Shown here piece by piece: positions 37,106 through 45,205 of a stretch of 64,000 nucleotides of DNA (position 1 is its first letter; each line of letters starts with the position of its first letter). The translations under genes were made by a program, and so were the position numbers. The notes under the pieces were generated by a model. It saw only the letters and a program-made list of their open reading frames with translations. It was not told where the DNA came from and searched no databases. Location: NCBI GenBank assembly GCA_945887855.1, contig CAMCZP010000004.1, positions 1 to 64,000 on the forward strand, written 5' to 3'. This DNA is from Leptospira interrogans serovar Manilae (GTDB lineage: Bacteria > Spirochaetota > Leptospiria > Leptospirales > Leptospiraceae).

Positions 37106-38287
37106 ATGAGAGGAACTACAAGTGGATTAGAATTACTTTCTAAAATTCAGTTCCTTCCCTTAGATTGGAAAGAAAACCTCGAAAAAAGTTCCTATGCTGT
37201 GCATGACTCAACCATAGAGTCCAGCAAAGCTTTAGAGTTAGCCATTGAAGCAACCAATGAAGCATTTAGTAAAGCTTTGAATGCGATGGATATTGCCAAT
37301 AGGCATTCAATAGATTTTATTTACGACAATAGAGTACTCAGTAGTATATTAGGATCATCTCATAATTCCTTAATTAGTCTTACAGAAATAAAAATGAGCT
37401 TTAGGTCTTTAGGGAAAGATATTTCTATTGAAGAAATTCTATATGATTATAAACAATCAGGCCTCAGTAAAATTATTCTTTTTATTCCGGGTCTCTTCAC
37501 AGATGAATCTCTTTGGCTAGATCGGACATTGACAATAGATAATAGAAATGTAATTTCATCTGGTATTGCAGATGATTATCAAAGAAGGGGTTACTATCCT
37601 ATCTTTATTAGGTTCAATCATGGAAAACACATATCAGATAATGGTAAAGAATTACTTTTATTGCTAACAGATCTTTTAAATAGAGACCCTTCACTAAGAT
37701 TAAACGTTTTTTGTTATAGTATTGGATGCTTAGTTTTTAGGAGTACTTTGTATTATGCCCGTGAAAATTTATCAGAAATTTCAATTAAAAATATTGATAA
37801 AGTAATTTTTATATCATCCCCCGATGGAGGATCTTACTTAGAAAAGGCTGGTTTTTGGGCAACTTTTTTAATGGAAAGAGCACCTACCCTTGCAATACAA
37901 CTAATCGGGATTATAGGAAATTTAAGGAGCGATGCTATAAAGGATCTATCCCATGGTGTGATACGAGAAGAAGATTGGAATCAATTTAACTATCTATCAA
38001 GGTATTGGCAAAACCACTATTTTGGCGAATTAGATAATATAAACTGCTATCAACTGTATTCTAGCTTTGGAGAGGAAAATTCTATCCTTCAAGAATGGCT
38101 AGGAGATGGGATAGTTGAGCTATCAAGTCTTACCTTGCTTAGAGATAATGTATTTTTAAAAAAAGATAGAACCCAACTACGTAGTACAAATATTACCGGG
38201 AACAACCATTTCACAATACTTCAATCAGGCTTATTGAGAAAGAGAATTGCTGAAATAATGGAAATCCACAAGCTTGAAAATAATTAG
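37106..38287 (+). CDS. Lipase-like alpha/beta hydrolase with a possible non-canonical upstream start
   Basis: At least 393 residues. An N-terminal helical region (about 1-110) is followed by a hydrolase fold: FIPGLFTDESLW, a nucleophile elbow CYSIGCLVF (S-x-G), Asp in GDGIVELSS, and His in NNHFTILQSG. Overall it resembles triacylglycerol lipase/PGAP1-type esterases. The ATG at 37106 is the first canonical start, yet the same frame stays open for 48 codons upstream and reads like real protein (NFFIKSVGKNSVEIAGE and on to VVSLMRGT). No ATG, GTG or TTG lies in that stretch; an ACG at 36989, five bases after AGAGG, could be the true start. No signal peptide at either start. The substrate is unknown. 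Confidence 0.8.
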   Translation: MRGTTSGLELLSKIQFLPLDWKENLEKSSYAVHDSTIESSKALELAIEATNEAFSKALNAMDIANRHSIDFIYDNRVLSSILGSSHNSLISLTEIKMSFRSLGKDISIEEILYDYKQSGLSKIILFIPGLFTDESLWLDRTLTIDNRNVISSGIADDYQRRGYYPIFIRFNHGKHISDNGKELLLLLTDLLNRDPSLRLNVFCYSIGCLVFRSTLYYARENLSEISIKNIDKVIFISSPDGGSYLEKAGFWATFLMERAPTLAIQLIGIIGNLRSDAIKDLSHGVIREEDWNQFNYLSRYWQNHYFGELDNINCYQLYSSFGEENSILQEWLGDGIVELSSLTLLRDNVFLKKDRTQLRSTNITGNNHFTILQSGLLRKRIAEIMEIHKLENN

Positions 38288-38449
38288 CATTGAAAAGCAT
38301 TTCTAATTTTTTTATGTCGCATCTTTTTTTTTAAAAATTAAATCACACAAAAAATAGGGTCATTTTTATATGACAAAATCTGAAGAAAATTTTATCTGTA
38401 TGGATAAGAAGAATTCATTTTAATGTTATTTTACTTTTGAGGTTTAAAG

Positions 38450-39310
38450 TTGTCAGACTGGAGTTTCTTAAAAAATACAATTAGTCCCGGAGATTTCACT
38501 ATTGATTGTAGAAGTCAGGGGAGTTATGAGGAAGGTACTATCAAAGGTGCTTATTACTTTCCTTTTATTAAAAAAGCTTATGGGTCTGATCCGGAATCAG
38601 ATAAAAAAGTCCATACACATGTGAAAGGTGTTTTAGATAAGATAGAAGCTGATAATAAATCAACCGTTCTTGTTTTTGATGAGGGGATGGGAATGTTTGC
38701 TTCCAAAATGGTTTATCTCTTAAGAGCAATTGGATTAAAAGAGGTATATTTATTTGCTAAGAAGTTTCCCTTTGAGATGGATTTAGAGCCTGGAACAAAT
38801 CTTTTTGATTTTGAACCCTCAGAAAAAATTCCTGCAAGTTTTAAAATGGCTGGTGTTGTAAATAAGTCCTTTATGGAAAAAAACCTTACAAGGCTTCAGA
38901 TTTTTGATACCAGAACCAAGGAAGAATATGATGGGAAAATCCCAAGAATGACCAATCCTGAACCTGGAACCCTCTGTGGTAGACTCCCAGGGGCTTTTCT
39001 ATGGGATTGGAGGAGCTTTTATGATTCAGAGGGAAATGTTGTAGATAGAAATTTATTTATTAAGCGTTTACAAAGCTTTCCATTTATGCCCGAGAGAACT
39101 ACAGTTCTATATGATTACAATGGAGCAAGATCCTGCCTACCGGCCCTTATGCTTAAAGAAGTAGGTTACCAAGATGTTCATACCTACCAGGGTTCTTGGT
39201 TTGAGTGGAGACGATCGAGTCTACCAAAACAAGCAGTTTCGCTATTTGGAACGGAAACTAAGACTACTGCCGCTCCCAGAGTTGGTGGCACAGATAGAAA
39301 AAAAATATGA
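38450..39310 (+). CDS. Two-domain rhodanese-fold protein lacking the catalytic cysteine
   Basis: A 286-residue protein with tandem rhodanese domains, the layout of 3-mercaptopyruvate and thiosulfate sulfurtransferases (start [19 protein letters not shown]; second domain [16 protein letters not shown]). In the second domain the active loop reads [15 protein letters not shown], where SseA-type enzymes have SCGSGVTA. The cysteine position is thus Asp222, so sulfur transfer by the usual route looks impossible. Cys229, seven residues later, is the only cysteine nearby. A regulatory or phosphatase-like role is possible but not shown. The start is TTG at 38450, with a GAGG site upstream. Confidence 0.85.
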   Translation: MSDWSFLKNTISPGDFTIDCRSQGSYEEGTIKGAYYFPFIKKAYGSDPESDKKVHTHVKGVLDKIEADNKSTVLVFDEGMGMFASKMVYLLRAIGLKEVYLFAKKFPFEMDLEPGTNLFDFEPSEKIPASFKMAGVVNKSFMEKNLTRLQIFDTRTKEEYDGKIPRMTNPEPGTLCGRLPGAFLWDWRSFYDSEGNVVDRNLFIKRLQSFPFMPERTTVLYDYNGARSCLPALMLKEVGYQDVHTYQGSWFEWRRSSLPKQAVSLFGTETKTTAAPRVGGTDRKKI

Positions 39311-39424
39311 TCATACTATGAAATAAAATTACGAGTTGAGATTTTTTCCATATACTTTACACTATTCAAACTGAATGAGAATCATAATTCTATTTGGTGA
39401 AAATTCAAATTGTTGAGGTATATC

Positions 39425-41704
39425 TTGAAAAATTTTATAAAATCCGTTAAATTTCATAATTTTTTTGTGACTACGTTTCTTAGTTTTTGTATTTACATAT
39501 TTTTTTTCTTTTTTCTCACAAGCTGTTCTTCTAGAGGATTTCTAACGAATTCAATAGTAAACCAAGATATAGCTCTAAGTTCCATCCAATTAGTAACAAC
39601 TAAAACATCTATAAGTGTGCAAGATTCTTTAACAAAAAGAATCTATATAGAATTTCCTACTGATAAAGCATTTTTAACCGCTGGAAAATCAATTGATACA
39701 GCATCCTATAAAATGGCTGCATTTAAATTCAAAGAATCAATTCAAATTGAGTGCAAAAACCAAACAATTGAATCTATAAAATCCACTGCGAACAGTATAA
39801 TTATGAGTGGAAATTTATCAGGAAATAATTGTAGTACTGGTTACACCTTTACAATTAAAGCAGACTCGCCCCTTACAATTTCAATTGATGCAAGCTTAAG
39901 TAAATCTGATTTCAATCGTATTCAGCTAATCTATTCTTCAAATCAGAATGAACAATTTTTTGGATTTGGAGAACAATATAGTCACTTTAACTTAAAGGGT
40001 AAAAAGTTGTTCCTGTTTACCGAGGAGCAAGGCATAGGGAGAGGGGATCAACCTATCACATTTCTTGCCGATGTCACAAATGGTGCTGGAGGAAATCAAT
40101 TTACGTCCTACGCACCCATTCCTCATTATATAACATCCGAAAATAAATCTGTTTTTTTTGAAAATACTTCCTATTCCAAATTTGACCTTTCGAATGCAAA
40201 AGAAGTCAATGTTGAATTTTGGGAAAGTAATTTAAATGCTACTATATGGTTAGGGAACTCCCCTTTAGAGTTAATAGAAAAATTTACACTTAAAACAGGT
40301 AGATTCCCTTTGCTTCCTGAATGGGCTTATGGTACATGGTTAGGTTTACAAGGTGGGTCAGAAAAAGTAAAAAAAGTAATACAAGAAGCTAAAGCAGCAG
40401 GTAATCCGATCACAGCACTTTGGATCCAAGATTGGGTTGGTAAACGTACTACAGGATTTGGTGATCAGTTAAAGTGGAGATGGTATGCTCAGGAAAAGTC
40501 AGAACATAAAGATAGCAATGGTGATCCTGAACCTTCTTATCCTGACTTTAAAAACTTTTGTGCAGAGATGAACAAGGATGGAGTTAAAGTGCTTGGTTAC
40601 ATTAATTCCTTCCTTGCAGATACAAATCCAGCAATTAAAAATGATACTTTTAAAAATCCAATGTTAGAAGTAGCAAAAGAAAAAGGTTATTTGGTTAAAA
40701 ATAAAGAAGGCAAGGACTATTTAATAAAAACAGTAGGATTCCCTGCATATTTAATAGATTTAACCAATCCTGAAGCTGTTAAATGGATTCAAGATATTAT
40801 AAAAAAGAATATGATAGACCAAGGTCTATCTGGTTGGATGGCTGACTTTGGAGAATGGTTACCTTATGATGCAGTTTTGTATGACAAAAAAATAAATGCT
40901 GCTTTGTACCATAACGTTTATCCAGTTGACTGGGCTAGGATAAATAGGGAAGCTATTTCCGAAGCAAAGAAAGATGGGCAAATAGTATTTTTTACAAGAG
41001 CAGGCTATAGTTATTCAGCTAAATATTCTACTGCATTTTGGTTAGGAGACCAAATGGTTAGTTTTGGAAAAGATGATGGATTGGCATCAACCATTGTAGG
41101 GCTCAATTCATCCGGGGTAAGTGGAATTTCTATCAATCATAGTGATATTGGTGGTTATACTGGAATCAAAGCACTCCCCAAGTGGATTTCTCCATATGAT
41201 AGAGAGAAAGAATTAACTGAACGATGGACAGAGATGAATGCATTTACACCCATCTTTAGAACTCATGAAGGAAATATTCCTAAGAGGTTCCATCAAGTGT
41301 ATAGAGACCCTGATTCTATTTCTAAATTTGCTAAAATGGGAAAAGTTCACTATGCTCTCAAAGACTATATTTCTTATCTCAGTAAAAAAGCTACAGAAAA
41401 AGGATATCCAATTGTAAGACATCCTTATCTCAATTTTCCAGATGATAATAATACATATGATATTAAATACCAATTTATGCTAGGAGAAGATTTGCTTGTT
41501 CTACCAATTCTTGATAAGGGTGAGACAAAAATAGAAGGTTATTTCCCAAAAGGAAAATGGAAACATTTATTTACGGGAGAAATATTTGATGGAGGGAAAC
41601 GACATACAATAAAAGCCCCCTTAGGACAACCTGCTGCTTTCGTCAGAGAAAATGGAGAGTGGTCAGAAAAGATCTATTTATCTGTAAAAAATGCATTAAA
41701 ATAA
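39425..41704 (+). CDS. Lipoprotein GH31 alpha-glycosidase, sulfoquinovosidase (YihQ)-like
   Basis: About 759 residues. A long signal peptide ends FFFLTSC|SSRG, so it is probably a lipoprotein. The GH31 catalytic barrel follows the E. coli YihQ sequence closely: LGLQGGSEK, IQDWVGKRTTGFGDQLKW, the nucleophile GWMADFGEWLP (Asp474) and the acid/base LGDQMVSFGKDDGLAS (Asp542), then HSDIGGYTGI and RTHEGNIP. By hand alignment, Gln, Trp and Tyr of the YihQ sulfoquinovose site are kept but Arg301 is Gln348, so the substrate may differ. Start: TTG at 39425, six bases after GAGG; a TTG at 39410 is less well placed. No sulfoquinovose pathway genes are nearby. Confidence 0.9.
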   Translation: MKNFIKSVKFHNFFVTTFLSFCIYIFFFFFLTSCSSRGFLTNSIVNQDIALSSIQLVTTKTSISVQDSLTKRIYIEFPTDKAFLTAGKSIDTASYKMAAFKFKESIQIECKNQTIESIKSTANSIIMSGNLSGNNCSTGYTFTIKADSPLTISIDASLSKSDFNRIQLIYSSNQNEQFFGFGEQYSHFNLKGKKLFLFTEEQGIGRGDQPITFLADVTNGAGGNQFTSYAPIPHYITSENKSVFFENTSYSKFDLSNAKEVNVEFWESNLNATIWLGNSPLELIEKFTLKTGRFPLLPEWAYGTWLGLQGGSEKVKKVIQEAKAAGNPITALWIQDWVGKRTTGFGDQLKWRWYAQEKSEHKDSNGDPEPSYPDFKNFCAEMNKDGVKVLGYINSFLADTNPAIKNDTFKNPMLEVAKEKGYLVKNKEGKDYLIKTVGFPAYLIDLTNPEAVKWIQDIIKKNMIDQGLSGWMADFGEWLPYDAVLYDKKINAALYHNVYPVDWARINREAISEAKKDGQIVFFTRAGYSYSAKYSTAFWLGDQMVSFGKDDGLASTIVGLNSSGVSGISINHSDIGGYTGIKALPKWISPYDREKELTERWTEMNAFTPIFRTHEGNIPKRFHQVYRDPDSISKFAKMGKVHYALKDYISYLSKKATEKGYPIVRHPYLNFPDDNNTYDIKYQFMLGEDLLVLPILDKGETKIEGYFPKGKWKHLFTGEIFDGGKRHTIKAPLGQPAAFVRENGEWSEKIYLSVKNALK

Positions 41705-41790
41705 GGTTGAGATTTCAAAGTTAATTGTAACCTCTTACCTTATAATTTTTATAAACTGATTTTAAGTTTTGTTAGATATTTAAATTTCTA

Positions 41791-41847
41791 TACATGATAA
41801 GTTTAATGTATTCACGATTTATTGGATACATTAAATTTATCAATGTA
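41791..41847. repeat. Long hairpin between convergent genes
   Basis: GATAAGTTTAATGTA (41796-41810) and TACATTAAATTTATC (41827-41841) pair with one G-T-type mismatch around a 16-base loop. Allowing one bulge, the stem extends by five further pairs on the outside to about 20 base pairs. It lies between the GH31 gene and the minus-strand lipoprotein gene, and may end transcription from both sides, although no clean T-tract follows. Confidence 0.6.
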
Positions 41848-41890
41848 TTTTATCTATAGAATATGATTTGATTATTATTATATTTTCTTT

Positions 41891-42613
41891 TTATATTCCC
41901 TCTTCATTGAATTTTCCCTCTTTACAATCATACGTTACCTTAGTTTTAATTTCTTTTCTTTCAGCTCGATCATGATCATTGATTATAACATAAAAATTTT
42001 CACAGCTTCCTTTTTTAAATATATCATATTTGCCTGTTGGCTCGATCACTGCGTGAAAAAATCCACTATTTGATATATCAGGTGGGGTATTTTTATGAAT
42101 CATGCTCATAACTAATGCTAAGTTTCCACAACAACCTCCAAGCCCTAGTATATCTTTTGTTCCGTCTCCATTGATATCGTACATTTCATACTTCATATTT
42201 TTTTCATCTATACTGACAGGTTCCCAGTTTTTGGAATTAAAATAAAATATTTTCATATCAATCATTGGATGAGAATTGCCCTGTAAGGAGTAACTACTTA
42301 CAAGTGCAATATCATTTTCAGCTGTAGTCACTTTAATATAGTCCAAAGGATTGTTAAAAATTTTTGTAGCTATATCAATATCATTTTTATCAGTAGATTT
42401 AAACGCTGATTCTAAATCCGATAGTGTATAAAAAATTGCATTGTTCAATAAGAAGTCATTTCCATCCTTTACTGCATACTTATCTTTGTTAGAAATCAAT
42501 TGTTGAAATTCAGGAGCAACTCCTGAGCTAACACTAGAGTCAGCACTTGTTTCAACTTTTTTACCGCAATTAAAAAAATAAATTATAAATAAAAAAAGTA
42601 ATAAATGTTTCAT
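41891..42613 (-). CDS. Putative lipoprotein of unknown function
   Basis: About 240 residues. The short signal sequence MKHLLLFLFIIYFFNC|GKKVE has a loose spirochete lipobox (Cys at residue 16). The mature region includes the segment YEMYDINGDGTKDILGLGGCCGN, which looks like an FG-GAP/EF-hand-like repeat of calcium-binding beta-propellers. The rest is not recognised. ATG at 42613 fits the GAGG ribosome site nine bases away; an ATG at 42619 stands only three bases from it. Confidence 0.75.
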   Translation of the reverse strand: MKHLLLFLFIIYFFNCGKKVETSADSSVSSGVAPEFQQLISNKDKYAVKDGNDFLLNNAIFYTLSDLESAFKSTDKNDIDIATKIFNNPLDYIKVTTAENDIALVSSYSLQGNSHPMIDMKIFYFNSKNWEPVSIDEKNMKYEMYDINGDGTKDILGLGGCCGNLALVMSMIHKNTPPDISNSGFFHAVIEPTGKYDIFKKGSCENFYVIINDHDRAERKEIKTKVTYDCKEGKFNEEGI

Positions 42614-42676
42614 AGTCATTTGCCTCGATAATTATACTATTATACTCTTAGGAATTAAAAAAAAGTTAATTATTAC

Positions 42677-42693
42677 TATATCAATATTTTTTT
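42677..42693 (+). repeat. 17-base direct repeat, copy 1
   Basis: CTATATCAATATTTTTT occurs here and identically at 42835-42851, 158 bases apart, in the AT-rich 300-base gap before the LptF/LptG gene. The purpose is unknown; the exactness of the copies is above chance for such a small region, though low complexity lessens its weight. Confidence 0.5.
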
Positions 42694-42778
42694 AAAAATA
42701 GGTTTAAGAAAAAAATAACAAAGAAATCCTAAATTCATAGAAAATGACTAATAAAATAAGAGTAGCCAATTAATTAGA

Positions 42779-42822
42779 TACTTAATTTAATTAATTATAA
42801 TGACTAAAATCTAAATTAAGTA
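42779..42822. repeat. Eleven-base inverted repeat in an AT-rich gap
   Basis: TACTTAATTTA (42779-42789) and TAAATTAAGTA (42812-42822) are perfect complements separated by 22 bases. They lie about 100 bases before the LptF/LptG-type gene, between the two copies of the direct repeat. The stem is nearly all A/T. The remainder of 42620-42922 holds no gene I can support. Confidence 0.45.
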
Positions 42823-42834
42823 TGAAGGCAATAT

Positions 42835-42851
42835 CTATATCAATATTTTTT
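42835..42851 (+). repeat. 17-base direct repeat, copy 2
   Basis: Identical to the sequence at 42677-42693. It ends 71 bases before the start codon of the LptF/LptG-type permease, where regulatory sites could lie. Confidence 0.5.
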
Positions 42852-42922
42852 CTAGATTTACATATTAGTTGGTTTTTCAAGTCTTTTCAAAAATTATAAT
42901 TTATCGATTTTTACAAATATAA

Positions 42923-44068
42923 ATGGGTCTAATTCGTAAAACACTCTACTTACCAATTTATTTATATAAAGAGTTAATACCTTTAAAGCTAATAGATAAG
43001 TATATTTTTTCTGAATTTATTAAAACTTTTCTAGGAACAGTTATTTTGCTGACAGGAATTATGATTATTTCTCAGGTTATGGATAATTTAAGAAACTTTA
43101 TAATTTCTAAGCAGAATCCTTACCATATTGGATTATTCTTAATTTTTAATACTCCAAAAATGATTGTTGCTGTAATACCTCCTTCTCTTATGTTTTCTGT
43201 TTGTTTCATTGTTGGTCAGTTCAATGTCAATAAAGAGTTAGTCTCAATTATGGCTGCAGGGACATCTTTTTATAGAGCTACTTTAACTATATTTGTAACT
43301 GGGTTTATAATGAGTATACTTGTTTTTTTCTTAGGAGAATTTATTGTAAGGCCATCTAATACACTTGCAAATGAAGAATTATCCATCATTATGAAAGGGA
43401 TTGGTACTAAAAAAGATTTAGTATACCAGTTAAATACAAAAGGGAAAGAAGGATTTTATTATATATATTGGTATGACAATGAAAAGAGAATGATCCGAGG
43501 TGGATTTAATTATATAAAGATATCTCCTCAAAATTTTCCAGAATTAATTTTATCCGCTCAGAGTGCAACTTATTCAGATTCCACTGACTTATGGACTCTT
43601 GAAAAAGTTGAAGAAATAAGATTAAATTCTGATCTTATGATTACTAGCTATACTACATATCCAGAACATTCATATAAATTACCAGAGAAACCTGAATATT
43701 TTAGAAAAGCACCAAAATCCATAGACCAAATGAATTTTATTGAGCTTACTGAAGAGATAAAAGAAAGAAAAGCTAAGGCAAAAGGGTACTACGATCTAGA
43801 AGTAGAAAGACAAACCATCTTTGCAATTCCAGTAATGAGCGTGATAGTTGTTATAATTGGAGCAATTACAGGTACATTTACTAAAAAATCAGCAGGTATC
43901 GCATCTCTTGGCATAACGATAGGAATCGTTTTAGTGTACTATATTTTATTTTCCATAGGAAAATCTCTAGGTGAAAATGGAGGAATACACCCGGCAATTG
44001 GAGTATGGTCAACTCCAATACTCTTTATTGGTATTAGCTTTTATCTTATTAAGAAATTTAACCTGTAA
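42923..44068 (+). CDS. LptF/LptG-family (YjgP/YjgQ) lipopolysaccharide export permease
   Basis: A 381-residue inner-membrane protein. Three N-terminal helices (YIFSEFIKTFLGTVILLTGIMI, VAVIPPSLMFSVCFIVGQF, ATLTIFVTGFIMSILVFF), a periplasmic beta-jellyroll (about residues 150-270), and three C-terminal helices form the LptF/LptG fold. With LptB it pulls lipopolysaccharide out of the inner membrane to the outer membrane through the LptC/A/D bridge. The family motif NKELVSIMAAGTSFYR, which contacts LptB, is present. Whether it is F or G cannot be decided. Its end overlaps the convergent coiled-coil gene by 11 bases. Confidence 0.9.
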   Translation: MGLIRKTLYLPIYLYKELIPLKLIDKYIFSEFIKTFLGTVILLTGIMIISQVMDNLRNFIISKQNPYHIGLFLIFNTPKMIVAVIPPSLMFSVCFIVGQFNVNKELVSIMAAGTSFYRATLTIFVTGFIMSILVFFLGEFIVRPSNTLANEELSIIMKGIGTKKDLVYQLNTKGKEGFYYIYWYDNEKRMIRGGFNYIKISPQNFPELILSAQSATYSDSTDLWTLEKVEEIRLNSDLMITSYTTYPEHSYKLPEKPEYFRKAPKSIDQMNFIELTEEIKERKAKAKGYYDLEVERQTIFAIPVMSVIVVIIGAITGTFTKKSAGIASLGITIGIVLVYYILFSIGKSLGENGGIHPAIGVWSTPILFIGISFYLIKKFNL

Positions 44069-44669
44069 TCAATCTTTCAATATGGTATGCATCTTTAAAA
44101 GGCTTAATAGCATCTCTTACTTCTAGTGCTCTCTTTTTTAGTAATTGTAGCTTTTCCAGCTCAACTAACTCTTCCCCTTCCTCTTTATTAATTGATAATT
44201 TTAAAATTTCATTCTTATCTAGGGAAAGTTTTTTTATGTAGCTTTCAGGATTCTTCATTTTGTCAGGTAAAACTTGGTCAGATTCTATTTGTATCACTTC
44301 TATCTGATCTTTTATTTGGTCTTTTTTTGATCTGATTTTTTCTAAGAGTGTGGATTTTTCATAAATAAGTTCGTCCAAACTTTCATCAAATAGAGGAGAT
44401 TTTCCATATATAACTTTTACAAGTTCCTCATCGTTCATCATACCAAGTTCTAGTAAACTAAGTCGTGTCTGCTCTCTTGTATACTCGTACTGAAGAGAAT
44501 TTAATTGGTTTTGGAGAATGATATATCTACCATTTAATTTTTCTGGACTTAAATTCTCTACAACAGATGCTTTTTCTTGATGAACATGAGTCTCGAGTTT
44601 TTGATCATTATGACTTCGAACTTGTAACTGTATGTTATCTAGATTTAATCCTAATGATGTAATTTCCAT
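44058..44669 (-). CDS. Coiled-coil protein of unknown function
   Basis: A 203-residue soluble protein with no signal peptide. Heptad-like Leu/Ile spacing and many Glu, Lys and Gln residues (for example EKIRSKKDQIKDQIEVIQIESD and ELVELEKLQLLKKRALEVRDA) suggest a long coiled coil. No family is recognised. It lies alone on the minus strand between two plus-strand genes, with an AGGAGG-type ribosome site before the ATG. Confidence 0.7.
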   Translation of the reverse strand: MEITSLGLNLDNIQLQVRSHNDQKLETHVHQEKASVVENLSPEKLNGRYIILQNQLNSLQYEYTREQTRLSLLELGMMNDEELVKVIYGKSPLFDESLDELIYEKSTLLEKIRSKKDQIKDQIEVIQIESDQVLPDKMKNPESYIKKLSLDKNEILKLSINKEEGEELVELEKLQLLKKRALEVRDAIKPFKDAYHIERLITG

Positions 44670-44854
44670 ACTTGACCTCCTAAACTTATAAAAATATCCT
44701 TATATCATTACTTTCGGGATTGGCAAATTGAAAAATAACCTAAATGAGGATTTTTTTATAAATTTAGTTAGAATTTATAAAAAAATATACTAGAAATTTA
44801 TAGAATAAGATAAAAAGTTTTATGTATTAATTACCGATAATATTGTATCTAAAT

Positions 44855-45205
44855 ATGAGTACTATCAATTGGGAAAGAGTCAATACATTTGCGGATATGA
44901 ATGATCCTGAAGACTTAGAGTGGCTTCGTGAAACTGCAAAAGAACTCGTTGTGAGTATGAATCAAAAATTAGAAACAATCAACTCCCTTCTTACAACACC
45001 AGACAGAGAGGCTTTAGTTTCAATTTGTCACCAAATCAAAGGTGTTTCATCAAATTTTGGGTTAGACGCTGTTTATGAAATTTGTTTAAATGCAGAAAAA
45101 ATACTTAAAACTGATGCTTGGGAAAGCTCCTTACCCATCTTAGCAAACTTAAATACTATTTGGATAGATTCTTCGGAAGAATTAAGTCGAGTTCTTAAAA
45201 TATAG
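44855..45205 (+). CDS. Histidine phosphotransfer (HPt) protein
   Basis: A 116-residue four-helix protein. The phospho-acceptor His lies in LVSICHQIKGVSSNFGLDAV, the classic H-x-I/L-K-G-x-S/A motif of HPt domains. It should shuttle phosphoryl groups between a hybrid kinase receiver and a response regulator; neither partner is adjacent. I take the ATG at 44855 rather than a TTG at 44843 that adds four residues. Confidence 0.88.
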   Translation: MSTINWERVNTFADMNDPEDLEWLRETAKELVVSMNQKLETINSLLTTPDREALVSICHQIKGVSSNFGLDAVYEICLNAEKILKTDAWESSLPILANLNTIWIDSSEELSRVLKI

